From assembly GCF_009765355.1 (NCBI RefSeq), contig NZ_VTHK01000030.1:62001-126000 (forward strand): DNA of 64,000 nucleotides. Direction: 5' to 3'. Within the stretch, counting starts at the first letter, position 1; each line of letters begins with the position of its first letter. Positions 16,512 through 24,069 of this stretch are shown here, piece by piece. The notes under the pieces were generated by a model that worked only from the letters and a program-made list of their open reading frames with translations, did no database searches and was not told the DNA's origin. This stretch comes from Amycolatopsis anabasis (GTDB taxonomy: Bacteria > Actinomycetota > Actinomycetes > Mycobacteriales > Pseudonocardiaceae). Made by a program: the position numbers and the translations under genes.

Positions 16512-17096
16512 CTAGGGATTTTCGGGTTCGCCCATCACCTGGTCCGCATCGTCGGCCATCACGAACTCGCCCGCCTCGAGCTGGGCGATGAGTTCGCGCA
16601 GCCAGGTCACGTTGGCGTTGGCGTGCAGCTCCCAGAGCCGGTACAGCACCGCGACGTGCGCGGGCTCGCCGAACTTGTGCTCGGTCATCAGGCGGGCGGC
16701 GCTCAGGTCGCCCTCCATCCGCACGAGCTGCTGCCGCAGCAGGGCCACCACCCGGCCGCGGGGCAACATCGTCATCAGGGCGGTCGCGGCCGACTGGTCG
16801 TGGCGGGGGTCGGCCGGATCGGACAACGCCCGGGCCAGCAGCACCTGGAACTCGGTCTCGCCGTCCTCGGTGAGCCGGTAGGCCACCCGGTCCGGGCCCG
16901 CGTCCCCCTGCTCGACCTGCACCTGCTCGAGCAGGTGCTCGGCGGTCATCTTCTTCAGCGCGTGGTAGATCGAGCCAGGCTGCACGTTGGCCCACTTGTC
17001 GGCCGACCAGGTGAGCAGCTCGCGGCGCACCTGGTAGCCGTGCGCCTTGCCGTACATCCGTACGACGCCGAGCACCAAAAGCCGGGTCGCCGACAC
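16512..17096 (-). CDS. PadR-family transcriptional regulator
   Basis: A 194-residue regulator. The winged helix reads LLVLGVVRMYGKAHGYQVRR, then SIYHALKKMTAEHLLEQVQV, and the C-terminal half is a helical dimerisation region (PadR plus Vir_act_alpha_C type). The GTG at 17096 is preceded by AGGAGGT, a strong site. First gene of the leftward unit with the DrrAB-like exporter. The palindromes just beyond its stop suggest it controls the exporter; its own promoter lies in the short divergent gap to metG. Confidence 0.9.
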   Translation of the reverse strand: MSATRLLVLGVVRMYGKAHGYQVRRELLTWSADKWANVQPGSIYHALKKMTAEHLLEQVQVEQGDAGPDRVAYRLTEDGETEFQVLLARALSDPADPRHDQSAATALMTMLPRGRVVALLRQQLVRMEGDLSAARLMTEHKFGEPAHVAVLYRLWELHANANVTWLRELIAQLEAGEFVMADDADQVMGEPENP

Positions 17097-17157
17097 CGGA
17101 CCTCCTCGGGTTCCCTCGATAACAATGCACGAGACAGCATCCGTAGGCTAAATAGGT

Positions 17158-18951
17158 ATGAGCACCCCCGTGTTGACCGCGGTGGCCTGGCCCTACGCCA
17201 ACGGCCCCCGCCACATCGGCCACGTGTCCGGTATCGGCGTCCCGTCGGACGTCTTCGCCCGCTACCAGCGAATGGCCGGCAACCGGGTGCTGATGGTCTC
17301 CGGGAGCGACGAGCACGGCACGCCGATCCTGGTCCAGGCGGACAAGGAAGGGCTGACCCCGCAGCAGACCGTCGACAAGTACCACCGCGTCGTCGCCGAG
17401 GACCTGCGCGGCCTCGGCGTCACCTACGACCTCTACACCCGCACCACCACCGGCAACCACGCGCACGTCGTGCAGGAGATCTTCCTGGCCCTCCACCGCA
17501 ACGGGTACGTGGTGCCGAAGCAGACCACCGGCGCGATCAGCCCGTCCACCGGGCGGACCCTGCCGGACCGCTACATCGAGGGCACCTGCCCGATCTGCGG
17601 CTACGACGGCGCGCGCGGCGACCAGTGCGACAACTGCGGCAACCAGCTCGACGCCGCCGAACTGATCAACCCGAAGTCGCGGATCAACGGGGAGACGCCG
17701 AAGTTCGTCGAGACCGAGCACCTGTTCCTGGACCTGCCGGCGTTCACCGAAACGCTGGGCAAGTGGCTGTCCACCAAGACCGACTGGCGGCCCAACGTCC
17801 TGAACTTCACCCGGAACCTGGTCGACGACATGCGGCCCCGGCCGATCACCCGCGACCTGGACTGGGGCGTGACCATCCCGCTGGACGGCTGGCGGGACCA
17901 GCCGCTGAAGAAGTTCTACGTCTGGTTCGACGCGGTGATCGGGTACTTCTCGGCGAGCGTGGAATGGGCCCGCCGGTCCGGGAACCCGGACGCCTGGCGG
18001 GAATGGTGGAACAACCCCGACGCCCAGGTCGTGCACTTCATGGGCAAGGACAACATCACGTTCCACGCCCAGATCTGGCCCGCGCTGCTGCTCGGCCACA
18101 ACGGCCAGGGCGACCGGGGCGGGGAGCCGGGGCCCTACGGCGTGCTGAACCTGCCGACCGAGATCGCCTCCAGCGAGTTCCTCACCATGAGCGGGTCGAA
18201 GTTCTCCACCTCGCGCGGGACCGTGATCTACCTGCACGACTTCCTGCGCGAGTTCGGCCCGGACACGCTGCGGTACTTCATCTCGGCGGCCGGTCCGGAG
18301 ACCCAGGACGTGGACTTCACCTGGGACGAGTTCGTCCGGCGGACCAACTTCGAACTGGCCAACGAGTGGGGCAACCTGGTCAACCGCTCGATCTCCATGG
18401 CGCACAAGAACAACGGCGGGGTCCCGGTCCCGCGGGTGCCGCAGCAGGCCGACGAGGACCTGAAAGCCCTGGCGCGCCAGGCTTTCGACACCGTCGGCGG
18501 GCACCTGTCGCGGTCCCGGTTCCGGGCCGGGATCAGCGAGGCCATGCGGGTGGTCTCCGCGGCGAACAAGTACCTCTCCGATCAGGAGCCGTGGAAGCTC
18601 AAGGAGGATCCCGAGCGGCGGGATTCGGTGCTGCACACCGCGTTGCAGGTCGTCTCGGACGCCAACACGCTGCTCACGCCGTTCCTGCCGCATTCGGCGC
18701 AGAAGGTGCACGAGGCGCTGGGCGGCACCGGGGTGTGGGCTGCGCAGCCGGAACTGCAGGACGTGCCGGACCTGGACATCGAGGGCCGGATCAACCCGAT
18801 CCTCACCGGGAACTACGCGGGCGAGCAGGCGCGCTGGGAGTCCACGCCGATCGAGGCCGGGCGCCCGCTGGAGAAGCCGACCCCGCTGTTCGCCAAGCTC
18901 GATCCGAAGCTCGGCGAGACCGGCCCGGAATGGGCTCCGATCGAATCGTGA
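17158..18951 (+). CDS. metG: methionyl-tRNA synthetase
   Basis: A 597-residue class I synthetase charging tRNA-Met. The HIGH box is HIGH at 19-22 (GPRHIGHVSG). A zinc knuckle has CPICGYDG and CDNCGN near residues 143-162. The KMSKS counterpart is TMSGSKFSTSRG near residue 343, where the second lysine is conserved. The anticodon-binding helical domain follows; the C-terminal tRNA-binding extension of some bacterial MetG proteins is absent. Start ATG at 17158. The stop overlaps the tatD GTG as GTGA, so the two are coupled. Confidence 0.97.
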   Translation: MSTPVLTAVAWPYANGPRHIGHVSGIGVPSDVFARYQRMAGNRVLMVSGSDEHGTPILVQADKEGLTPQQTVDKYHRVVAEDLRGLGVTYDLYTRTTTGNHAHVVQEIFLALHRNGYVVPKQTTGAISPSTGRTLPDRYIEGTCPICGYDGARGDQCDNCGNQLDAAELINPKSRINGETPKFVETEHLFLDLPAFTETLGKWLSTKTDWRPNVLNFTRNLVDDMRPRPITRDLDWGVTIPLDGWRDQPLKKFYVWFDAVIGYFSASVEWARRSGNPDAWREWWNNPDAQVVHFMGKDNITFHAQIWPALLLGHNGQGDRGGEPGPYGVLNLPTEIASSEFLTMSGSKFSTSRGTVIYLHDFLREFGPDTLRYFISAAGPETQDVDFTWDEFVRRTNFELANEWGNLVNRSISMAHKNNGGVPVPRVPQQADEDLKALARQAFDTVGGHLSRSRFRAGISEAMRVVSAANKYLSDQEPWKLKEDPERRDSVLHTALQVVSDANTLLTPFLPHSAQKVHEALGGTGVWAAQPELQDVPDLDIEGRINPILTGNYAGEQARWESTPIEAGRPLEKPTPLFAKLDPKLGETGPEWAPIES

Positions 18952-19778
18952 GCAAGGGAGAACTGCCACCGGTTCCGGAAGCCCTTCCGGAACCGGTGGT
19001 CGACGCGCACACCCATCTGGACGCCTGCGGCGCGGTCACCGCGGCCGACGTGTCGGCGATGGCCGATCGCGCCGAGGCGGCCGGGGTGACCCGGGTGATC
19101 ACCGTCGCGGACGACCTCGCCGCCGCCCGCTGGGCCGCCGAAGCGTCCACATGGGACCCCCGGGTGTTCGCCGCGGTGGCGATACATCCCACCCGCACCA
19201 AGGATTTCGGCGAGCCCGAACGGTCCGAAGTGGAGCGTCTCGCCCGGGGCGACCGGGTGGTGGCGGTGGGCGAGACCGGGCTCGACTACTACTGGGACTA
19301 CTCGCCGGCCGACGCCCAGCAGGAGGCGTTCCGCTGGCACATCGACCTCGCCAAGCGGCTCGGCAAAGCGCTGATGATCCACGACCGCGACGCGCACGAA
19401 GACGTGCTGCGGATCCTCGACGAGGAAGGCGCGCCGGACGACGTGGTGTTCCACTGCTTCTCCGGGGACGCCGAGATCGCCCGCCGGTGCGTGGACTCCG
19501 GATACGTGCTTTCCTTCGCCGGAACGGTGACCTTCCGCAACGCGCGGGCGTTGCGGGAAGCGGCGAAGCTGGTGCCCGCCGATCAGTTCCTGGTGGAGAC
19601 CGACGCGCCGTTCCTCACCCCGCATCCGTTCCGGGGCAGGCCGAACGAGCCCTACTGCACGGCCTACACCGTGCGCAACCTGGCTGAGCTGCGCGAAGAA
19701 AGCGTCGCGGAGATCGCTTCGGCGGCCCGGCGCACGGCGGAACGCGTGTTCCGATTGCCCACCGTCACATCGACTTGA
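18948..19778 (+). CDS. tatD: TatD-family metal-dependent DNase
   Basis: A 276-residue TIM-barrel hydrolase. Metal ligands are visible in VVDAHTHLD (HxH), AVGETGLDYYWDYSP, MIHDRDAHEDVL and FHCFSGD, with the final LVETDAPFLTPHPFRGRPNE. TatD proteins are 3'-5' exonucleases or repair nucleases in the cytosol. The GTG at 18948 gives the 4-base overlap with metG; an in-frame ATG at 18930 is possible. Gene order metG-tatD-rpfB-ksgA is the actinobacterial norm. Confidence 0.95.
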   Translation: MSKGELPPVPEALPEPVVDAHTHLDACGAVTAADVSAMADRAEAAGVTRVITVADDLAAARWAAEASTWDPRVFAAVAIHPTRTKDFGEPERSEVERLARGDRVVAVGETGLDYYWDYSPADAQQEAFRWHIDLAKRLGKALMIHDRDAHEDVLRILDEEGAPDDVVFHCFSGDAEIARRCVDSGYVLSFAGTVTFRNARALREAAKLVPADQFLVETDAPFLTPHPFRGRPNEPYCTAYTVRNLAELREESVAEIASAARRTAERVFRLPTVTST

Positions 19779-19821
19779 ACGGACTGCGACATTCGGGCGG
19801 CAACCCTCCACTGCCAGACGA

Positions 19822-19881
19822 GTGACGAACGTCACGACACTCCGGACGGTGTTTGCGCAACCCGGCCACCTTCGTTACTGT
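19822..19881 (+). promoter_or_regulatory. probable rpfB promoter with Crp-like site
   Basis: GTGACGAACGTCAC at 19822-19835 is a perfect 14-base palindrome fitting the GTGA-N6-TCAC pattern of Crp/GlxR-type regulators. Downstream, TTGCGC (19853-19858) and TACTGT (19876-19881) form a 17-base-spaced promoter. The Crp-like site would centre about 60 bases upstream of transcription start, a class I position. The leader before the gene is about 200 bases (19888-20084). Confidence 0.55.
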
Positions 19882-20084
19882 CCCGTGATCGTGCCGGTGG
19901 GTCGCGAGTTCCAGGCGATCACCGGAACGCCCACAGTCACGTCGGTGCACGTCGGGGATGCGGAACGGGCAACGAAGCCTGATGCCGCAAGGGATGGCGC
20001 TGACTGCGGGAGCCGGATGGCATGGCGCGCCGCGTGCGCGCCGACATGAAGGCAACGGCCTTTGTTGAAAGGGATCGACTCGCT

Positions 20085-21545
20085 GTGACTGGTAGTAGAC
20101 CGGCTGACGTGCGCCGTGACGCCTCCTTCTCGGGCTTCTTCGCTCCGGCCGAGGAGGGCTCCGGCGGGGTCGCGACCCTCGAGCGCCCCGAGTTCGACGA
20201 GCTGGACTTCTCCGACGACCCGCAGGTGACGCGCCAGGACGTGTTCGCCGCGCTGGGACCGGACGCCGGCGACCTGATGGCCGAGGCGAACGTCGACGTC
20301 GACGAGCTGATCCGGCTCATCAACGCCGAAACCACCATGCTCCCGCCGATCGTCATCCCGGACGAGGCGGTCGAGGACAAGACCGCCAAGAAGGCGAAGA
20401 AGGTCGCCGTCGACGACGGGCTGGCCGCCGCGACCCGCACCTGGAAGCGCCGCTTCCTCCGGGGTTCCGCGCTCGCCCTGCTGATCAGCCTGGGCGGTGG
20501 CGGCGCCGCCGCGATGGCGATGAACAAGAGCGTGACCGTCGACGTCGACGGTCAGCAGCAGACCGTGCACAGCTTCGGCGACACGGTCGGCGAGGTCCTC
20601 AAGGACGCCGGCCTGACCGTCGGCGAGCACGACTCGCTTTCGCCCTCCCCGCAGGCCGCGGTCGGCGACGGCGGCACCATCAAGCTCGAGCGCGGGCGCA
20701 AGCTCAACCTCGTCGTGGACGGCACCCCGCAGGAGTCCTGGGTCCGCGCGACCAACCTGACCGAGGCGCTGGGCCAGCTCGGCCTGGCCAACCTGCTCAA
20801 GCAGGGCACCTGGTTCTCCATGCCGCAGTCCGGTGAGCTGCCCCTGGAGGGCGCCACCGTCGAGGTGAAGACCCTCAAGAACGTCACGCTCTACGACGGC
20901 GGCAGCGAGCCCCGCAAGGTGACCACCACCGCGGTGACCACCAAGGAGTTCCTGGGCGAGATGAAGCTGACCCTCGGGCCGGACGACGCGGCCGAGGGCG
21001 GGCTGGACTTCAAGCTGACCGACGGCGCCGAGGTGCACCTGTCCCGCACCGGCGTGTCGGTGATCAACCAGGAAGAGGAGATCGCCCCGCCGGAGCAGAA
21101 GGTCGACGACCCCACCCTGGAAAAGGGCAAGCAGAACGTCGTCGACCAGGGCACCCCCGGCAAGAAGATCGTCACCTACCGGGTCACCAAGAAGAACAAC
21201 CAGGAGACCGCCCGCGAGGAGATCTCCACCCAGGTCGTCACCGAGGCCAAGCCGAAGATCATCAAGGTCGGCACCAAGCAGCCGCCGCAGCCGGCCATCA
21301 GCGACGGCTCCGCGTGGGACCGCATCGCGAAGTGCGAGTCCGGCGGCAACTGGTCGATCAACACCGGCAACGGCTACTACGGCGGCCTGCAGTTCGACGC
21401 GAGCACCTGGAAGGCCTACGGCGGCACCCAGTACGCGCCGCTGCCGCACCAGGCGACGCGGGAGCAGCAGATCGCCGTGGCGACCAAGATGCGCGACGCG
21501 CGGGGCGGCTACGGCGCCTGGCCGCACTGCGGCAAGCTCGCCTGA
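20085..21545 (+). CDS. rpfB: resuscitation-promoting factor RpfB
   Basis: A roughly 486-residue secreted or membrane-anchored muralytic enzyme that helps dormant cells resume growth. Order: a soluble N-terminal region of about 120 residues, a membrane helix (SALALLISLGGGGAAAMAM), three DUF348 repeats (the first VTVDVDGQQQTVHSFGDTVG), a G5 domain (KKIVTYRVTKKNNQETAREE) and the C-terminal lysozyme-like Rpf domain WDRIAKCESGGNWSINTGNG with the catalytic Glu in CESGG. The cytosolic N-terminal extension is longer than in M. tuberculosis RpfB. The GTG at 20085 has AAAGGGA 10 bases upstream; in-frame ATGs at 20022 and 20046 cannot be excluded. A Crp-like site lies upstream. Confidence 0.95.
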   Translation: MTGSRPADVRRDASFSGFFAPAEEGSGGVATLERPEFDELDFSDDPQVTRQDVFAALGPDAGDLMAEANVDVDELIRLINAETTMLPPIVIPDEAVEDKTAKKAKKVAVDDGLAAATRTWKRRFLRGSALALLISLGGGGAAAMAMNKSVTVDVDGQQQTVHSFGDTVGEVLKDAGLTVGEHDSLSPSPQAAVGDGGTIKLERGRKLNLVVDGTPQESWVRATNLTEALGQLGLANLLKQGTWFSMPQSGELPLEGATVEVKTLKNVTLYDGGSEPRKVTTTAVTTKEFLGEMKLTLGPDDAAEGGLDFKLTDGAEVHLSRTGVSVINQEEEIAPPEQKVDDPTLEKGKQNVVDQGTPGKKIVTYRVTKKNNQETAREEISTQVVTEAKPKIIKVGTKQPPQPAISDGSAWDRIAKCESGGNWSINTGNGYYGGLQFDASTWKAYGGTQYAPLPHQATREQQIAVATKMRDARGGYGAWPHCGKLA

Positions 21546-21567
21546 GGCCGTTCACTAGGCTTCACGT

Positions 21568-22407
21568 GTGACACACCTGCTCGGGCCTGCCGAGATCCGT
21601 GGGCTGGCCGCCGAGCTGGACGTCCGGCCGACCAAGAAACTCGGGCAGAACTTCGTCCACGACCCCAACACCGTCCGGCGGATCGTGGAACTGGCCGGGG
21701 TCGGCCCCGCGGACACCGTGCTCGAGGTCGGTCCCGGGCTGGGGTCGCTCACCCTCGGCCTGCTCGGCTCCGGGGCGCGGGTGGTGGCCGTGGAAATCGA
21801 CCCGGTCCTCGCCGCCCGGCTGCCTGCCACGGTCGCCGAGCACGCGCCGGAGGCCGCCGACCGGCTGACCGTGCGCACCGAGGACGCCTTGCGCCTGCGG
21901 GCGGCCGAACTCGCCGCGGCGCCCGCGGCGCTGGTCGCGAACCTGCCCTACAACGTGGCCGTTCCCGTGGTGCTGCACCTGCTCGCCGAACTTCCGTCGC
22001 TCGCCCGCGGGCTGGTGATGGTCCAGACCGAGGTCGCGGACCGGATGGCGGCCGGGCCGGGCAGCCGGGTCTACGGGGTCCCGAGCGTGAAGCTCGCGTG
22101 GTACGGGCGCGCGCGGAAGGTCGCCCCGGTGCCGCGATCGGTGTTCTGGCCGGTGCCGAACGTCGACTCCGCGCTGGTCGCCTTCGAACGCGGGGAGCCG
22201 GTGGCCGAGGTCGACCGCGAGGTGCTCTTCTCGCTCGTGGACGCCGCGTTCTCCCAGCGGCGCAAGACCCTGCGGGCCGCGCTCGCGTCCTGGGCGGGCT
22301 CGGCGGAACGGGCGGGCGAACTGCTCCGGGCGGCGGGTATCGATCCGCGCACCCGGGGTGAGCAGCTGGCGGTCCGGGACTTCGCGCGCCTCGCCGCACA
22401 GCTCTGA
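21568..22407 (+). CDS. ksgA: 16S rRNA dimethyladenosine transferase
   Basis: A 279-residue RsmA/KsgA methylase that dimethylates A1518 and A1519 at the 3' end of 16S rRNA. KKLGQNFVHDPNTVRRIVEL, VLEVGPGLGSLTLGLL and VEIDPVLAARL form the SAM fold, and NLPYNVAVPVV is the catalytic motif IV. The C-terminal FSQRRKTLRAAL is also conserved. Start GTG at 21568, 22 bases after rpfB. In mycobacteria ispE follows directly; here about 3.8 kb of other genes intervene. Confidence 0.96.
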   Translation: MTHLLGPAEIRGLAAELDVRPTKKLGQNFVHDPNTVRRIVELAGVGPADTVLEVGPGLGSLTLGLLGSGARVVAVEIDPVLAARLPATVAEHAPEAADRLTVRTEDALRLRAAELAAAPAALVANLPYNVAVPVVLHLLAELPSLARGLVMVQTEVADRMAAGPGSRVYGVPSVKLAWYGRARKVAPVPRSVFWPVPNVDSALVAFERGEPVAEVDREVLFSLVDAAFSQRRKTLRAALASWAGSAERAGELLRAAGIDPRTRGEQLAVRDFARLAAQL

Positions 22408-22555
22408 TCCGGCTTCACTCTTCGGAGTGGTGGCGTTGTGACGGTGTGTGCCGATCCCGGGGTGGGGAACTGGGGATCCTGCTATGTGGGCACGGCCAGA
22501 CGTGTGATCTGGGCCAAGAGACTTGCGTCAGGTCCGCCTGATCGGGTGTACTCAT
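22408..22555. other. non-coding stretch upstream of the SAM riboswitch
   Basis: Between ksgA and the riboswitch. A weak promoter candidate is TTGCGT (22523-22528) with TGTACT (22547-22552), spacing 18. I see no gene; a 117-codon open frame from 22438 runs through the riboswitch and lacks codon bias typical of the neighbours. Confidence 0.4.
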
Positions 22556-22650
22556 CTGGCATCCATCCCGAGCGACCGAGAGACCTGGCTCGCCGAAGTC
22601 GCAGCAACCACCTCCTCGAAGGCAGGTGCTACCGCCAGGACCGATGGAGG
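22556..22650 (+). promoter_or_regulatory. SAM riboswitch (S-box type)
   Basis: The RNA has S-box features in order. P1 pairs TCCATC (22562-22567) with GATGGA (22643-22648). P2 pairs GCGAC (22572-22576) with GTCGC (22598-22602) around the internal loop CCGAGAGACC. The segments CCGAAGTCGCAGCAACC and AGGTGCTACC match the conserved GAA..GGCAACC and AGGTGC of SAM-I/IV aptamers. It lies about 200 bases before a methionine-importer-type ATPase, the expected target. A member of the SAM-I/IV variant group is possible. Confidence 0.85.
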
Positions 22651-22818
22651 AACCTGTGTATCGGACGCGAATGCTCACCAGGCGACGTGTCGTCGATGAG
22701 TGCCGCCGCACAGTATGTGCGTGTCGACGCTCAACCGCTCTCGCCTGAGTTCTTCCTTTCGCCGCAACCGATTCTGCTGAACCGTCCATAGTAGACGGTC
22801 AAATTCTGTGACGGTCGA

Positions 22819-22840
22819 CGCGCGCCCGGGTTGGCGCGCG
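22819..22840 (+). promoter_or_regulatory. GC hairpin before metN-like start (possible expression platform)
   Basis: CGCGCGCC (22819-22826) pairs perfectly with GGCGCGCG (22833-22840) around a 6-base loop, ending 18 bases before the GTG start. No T-tract follows, so control of ribosome access, or termination without a T-tract, is more likely than a classical terminator. It could be the output element of the riboswitch upstream. Confidence 0.45.
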
Positions 22841-22858
22841 CCTGTCCTTGGAGCATTC

Positions 22859-23869
22859 GTGATCACTGTTGAGAATCTCAGCAAGTCCTTCCCCGGCAAC
22901 GGTTCGCCGGTGCTCGCCCTGCGCGACGTGAACGTCGACGTCGACGCGGGCGCGCTGTACGGCGTGGTCGGCCCGGCCGGCTCGGGCAAGTCCACTCTCG
23001 CCCGCTGCGTCGCGCTGCAGGAGCGGCCCGACCGCGGCACGGTCCGGCTGGACGGCCTGAACACCGCCACCCTCGACGGCCGGCGGCTGCGTGAGATCCG
23101 CCGGCAGGTCGGGGTGGTCGACGCGAAGTCCGAGCTGCACGCCGAGCGCACCATCGCGGGCAACATCGCGGCCCCGCTCGAGCAGCTCGGGCTGGACGGG
23201 CCGCAGCGCAAGAGCCGGGTGGGCGCCATGCTCGATCTGGTCGGGCTCACCCAGCGCGCCGCGCAGCGGCCGAGCGAGCTGACCCCGGGCCAGCGGCGCC
23301 GGGTCGCGGTGGCCCGGGCGCTCGCCGCCGGGCCCGCGGTGCTGCTCGCCGACGACCCGACCGCCGGGATCGGTCACGAGGAGACCGGCGCGGTGCTGAC
23401 CGTGCTCGACCGCGCGCGGGCCGAACTCGGGGTGACCCTGCTGGTGACCACGCCGGACGCCGGCGTGGTGCGCCGGGTGTGCGACGACGTCGCGGTCCTG
23501 GAAGAGGGCAGCCTGGTGGAGCAGGGCAAGGTGCTCGACCTGGTGACCGACCCGGCGAGCCGCACCGCGCAGGCGCTGCTGCCGGCGATCGAGACGTCCC
23601 GGGCGCAGTCGGCGCGGTACGACCGCGCGGTGGACGTGGTGCTGATCGGCTTCGCCACCGTCGGGGCGCTGCTGCCGGAGGCGGCGGGCCGCTTCGACGT
23701 CGAACTCGCCACCATCGGCGGCGGCCTGACCCGGGTCGGCGACACCCCGGTCGCCCGGTTCCGGGTGGGCGTGCGGGGCCAGCAGGCCGACGCCGCCCTC
23801 GCGTGGATCGCCGAGCGCGGCGGCCACGTCACCCACACCGCCCGCGGCCCCCAGGGCGTCGCGGCTTAG
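22859..23869 (+). CDS. metN: methionine-type ABC importer ATPase (MetN-like)
   Basis: A 336-residue ABC ATPase. Walker A GPAGSGKSTLAR near residue 40, signature ELTPGQRRRVAVARAL (LSGGQ replaced by LTPGQ) and Walker B AVLLADDPTAGIGHEE, in which the usual catalytic Glu after Asp is replaced by Asp (ADDP). The C-terminal 80 residues look like a NIL domain, the methionine-sensing domain of MetN. Preceded by a SAM riboswitch, which supports methionine uptake or methionine-related transport. No permease metI or binding protein metQ is adjacent. The GTG at 22859 has TTGGAG upstream; reading further upstream enters the hairpin. Confidence 0.82.
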   Translation: MITVENLSKSFPGNGSPVLALRDVNVDVDAGALYGVVGPAGSGKSTLARCVALQERPDRGTVRLDGLNTATLDGRRLREIRRQVGVVDAKSELHAERTIAGNIAAPLEQLGLDGPQRKSRVGAMLDLVGLTQRAAQRPSELTPGQRRRVAVARALAAGPAVLLADDPTAGIGHEETGAVLTVLDRARAELGVTLLVTTPDAGVVRRVCDDVAVLEEGSLVEQGKVLDLVTDPASRTAQALLPAIETSRAQSARYDRAVDVVLIGFATVGALLPEAAGRFDVELATIGGGLTRVGDTPVARFRVGVRGQQADAALAWIAERGGHVTHTARGPQGVAA

Positions 23870-23874
23870 CGGCG

Positions 23875-23961
23875 GCAGGAAGGGACCTTCGCTACGGCTC
23901 AACGGGAGCGGGGGACCTTTACTCCGGTTAGACCGGAGTAAAGGTCCCCCGCTATTTTTTT
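23875..23961. terminator. intrinsic terminator within a family B repeat (copy 2)
   Basis: The best terminator in the window. A perfect 19-base stem, GGGGGACCTTTACTCCGGT (23910-23928) with its complement (23932-23950), closes a TAG loop and is followed by GCTA and seven Ts (23955-23961). The flanking GGCAGGAAGGGACCTTCGCT (23875 on) matches the repeat at 6871. It ends metN transcription. Confidence 0.88.
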
Positions 23962-24008
23962 GGTGACCGGGTGCTGGGGGTCGTTTGGTGACCGGGTGCT
24001 GGGGGTCG
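23959..24008. repeat. perfect tandem duplication of a 25-bp unit
   Basis: Unit TTTGGTGACCGGGTGCTGGG plus GGTCG occurs at 23959-23983 and again at 23984-24008. The second copy runs into the family A palindrome, whose GGGTCG start is shared with the unit end. This points to a recent slippage or duplication at the palindrome edge. Confidence 0.9.
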
Positions 24009-24052
24009 TGAGTGGCCAGGCCGGTTAGAACCGGCCGGAACGCTCACGACCC
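24003..24052. terminator. 50-bp inverted repeat (family A, copy 2)
   Basis: Outer arms GGGTCGTGAG and CTCACGACCC with an inner palindrome GCCGGTT-AG-AACCGGC, the same 50-base length as the copy at 6763. It lies between the convergent metN and MFS genes, 17 bases past the MFS stop. Probably ends the leftward transcript. Confidence 0.7.
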
Positions 24053-24069
24053 ATCCCACTCGGCGCCCC

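Noticed and set aside
16452..18947. Long rightward open frame across padR and metG
   Set aside because: Antisense and out-of-frame to well-supported genes; only the tail from 18948 (tatD) is real. High GC leaves many such frames open.
19888..20084. c-di-AMP (ydaO-type) riboswitch before rpfB
   Set aside because: Such riboswitches precede rpf genes in Streptomyces, but I could not find the conserved GGGGTGAATC-like or GTCAGCTAACCCGG-like segments in this leader.
22438..22791. 117-codon open frame upstream of metN
   Set aside because: It runs through the SAM riboswitch, has no ribosome site and its composition is unlike the neighbouring genes.
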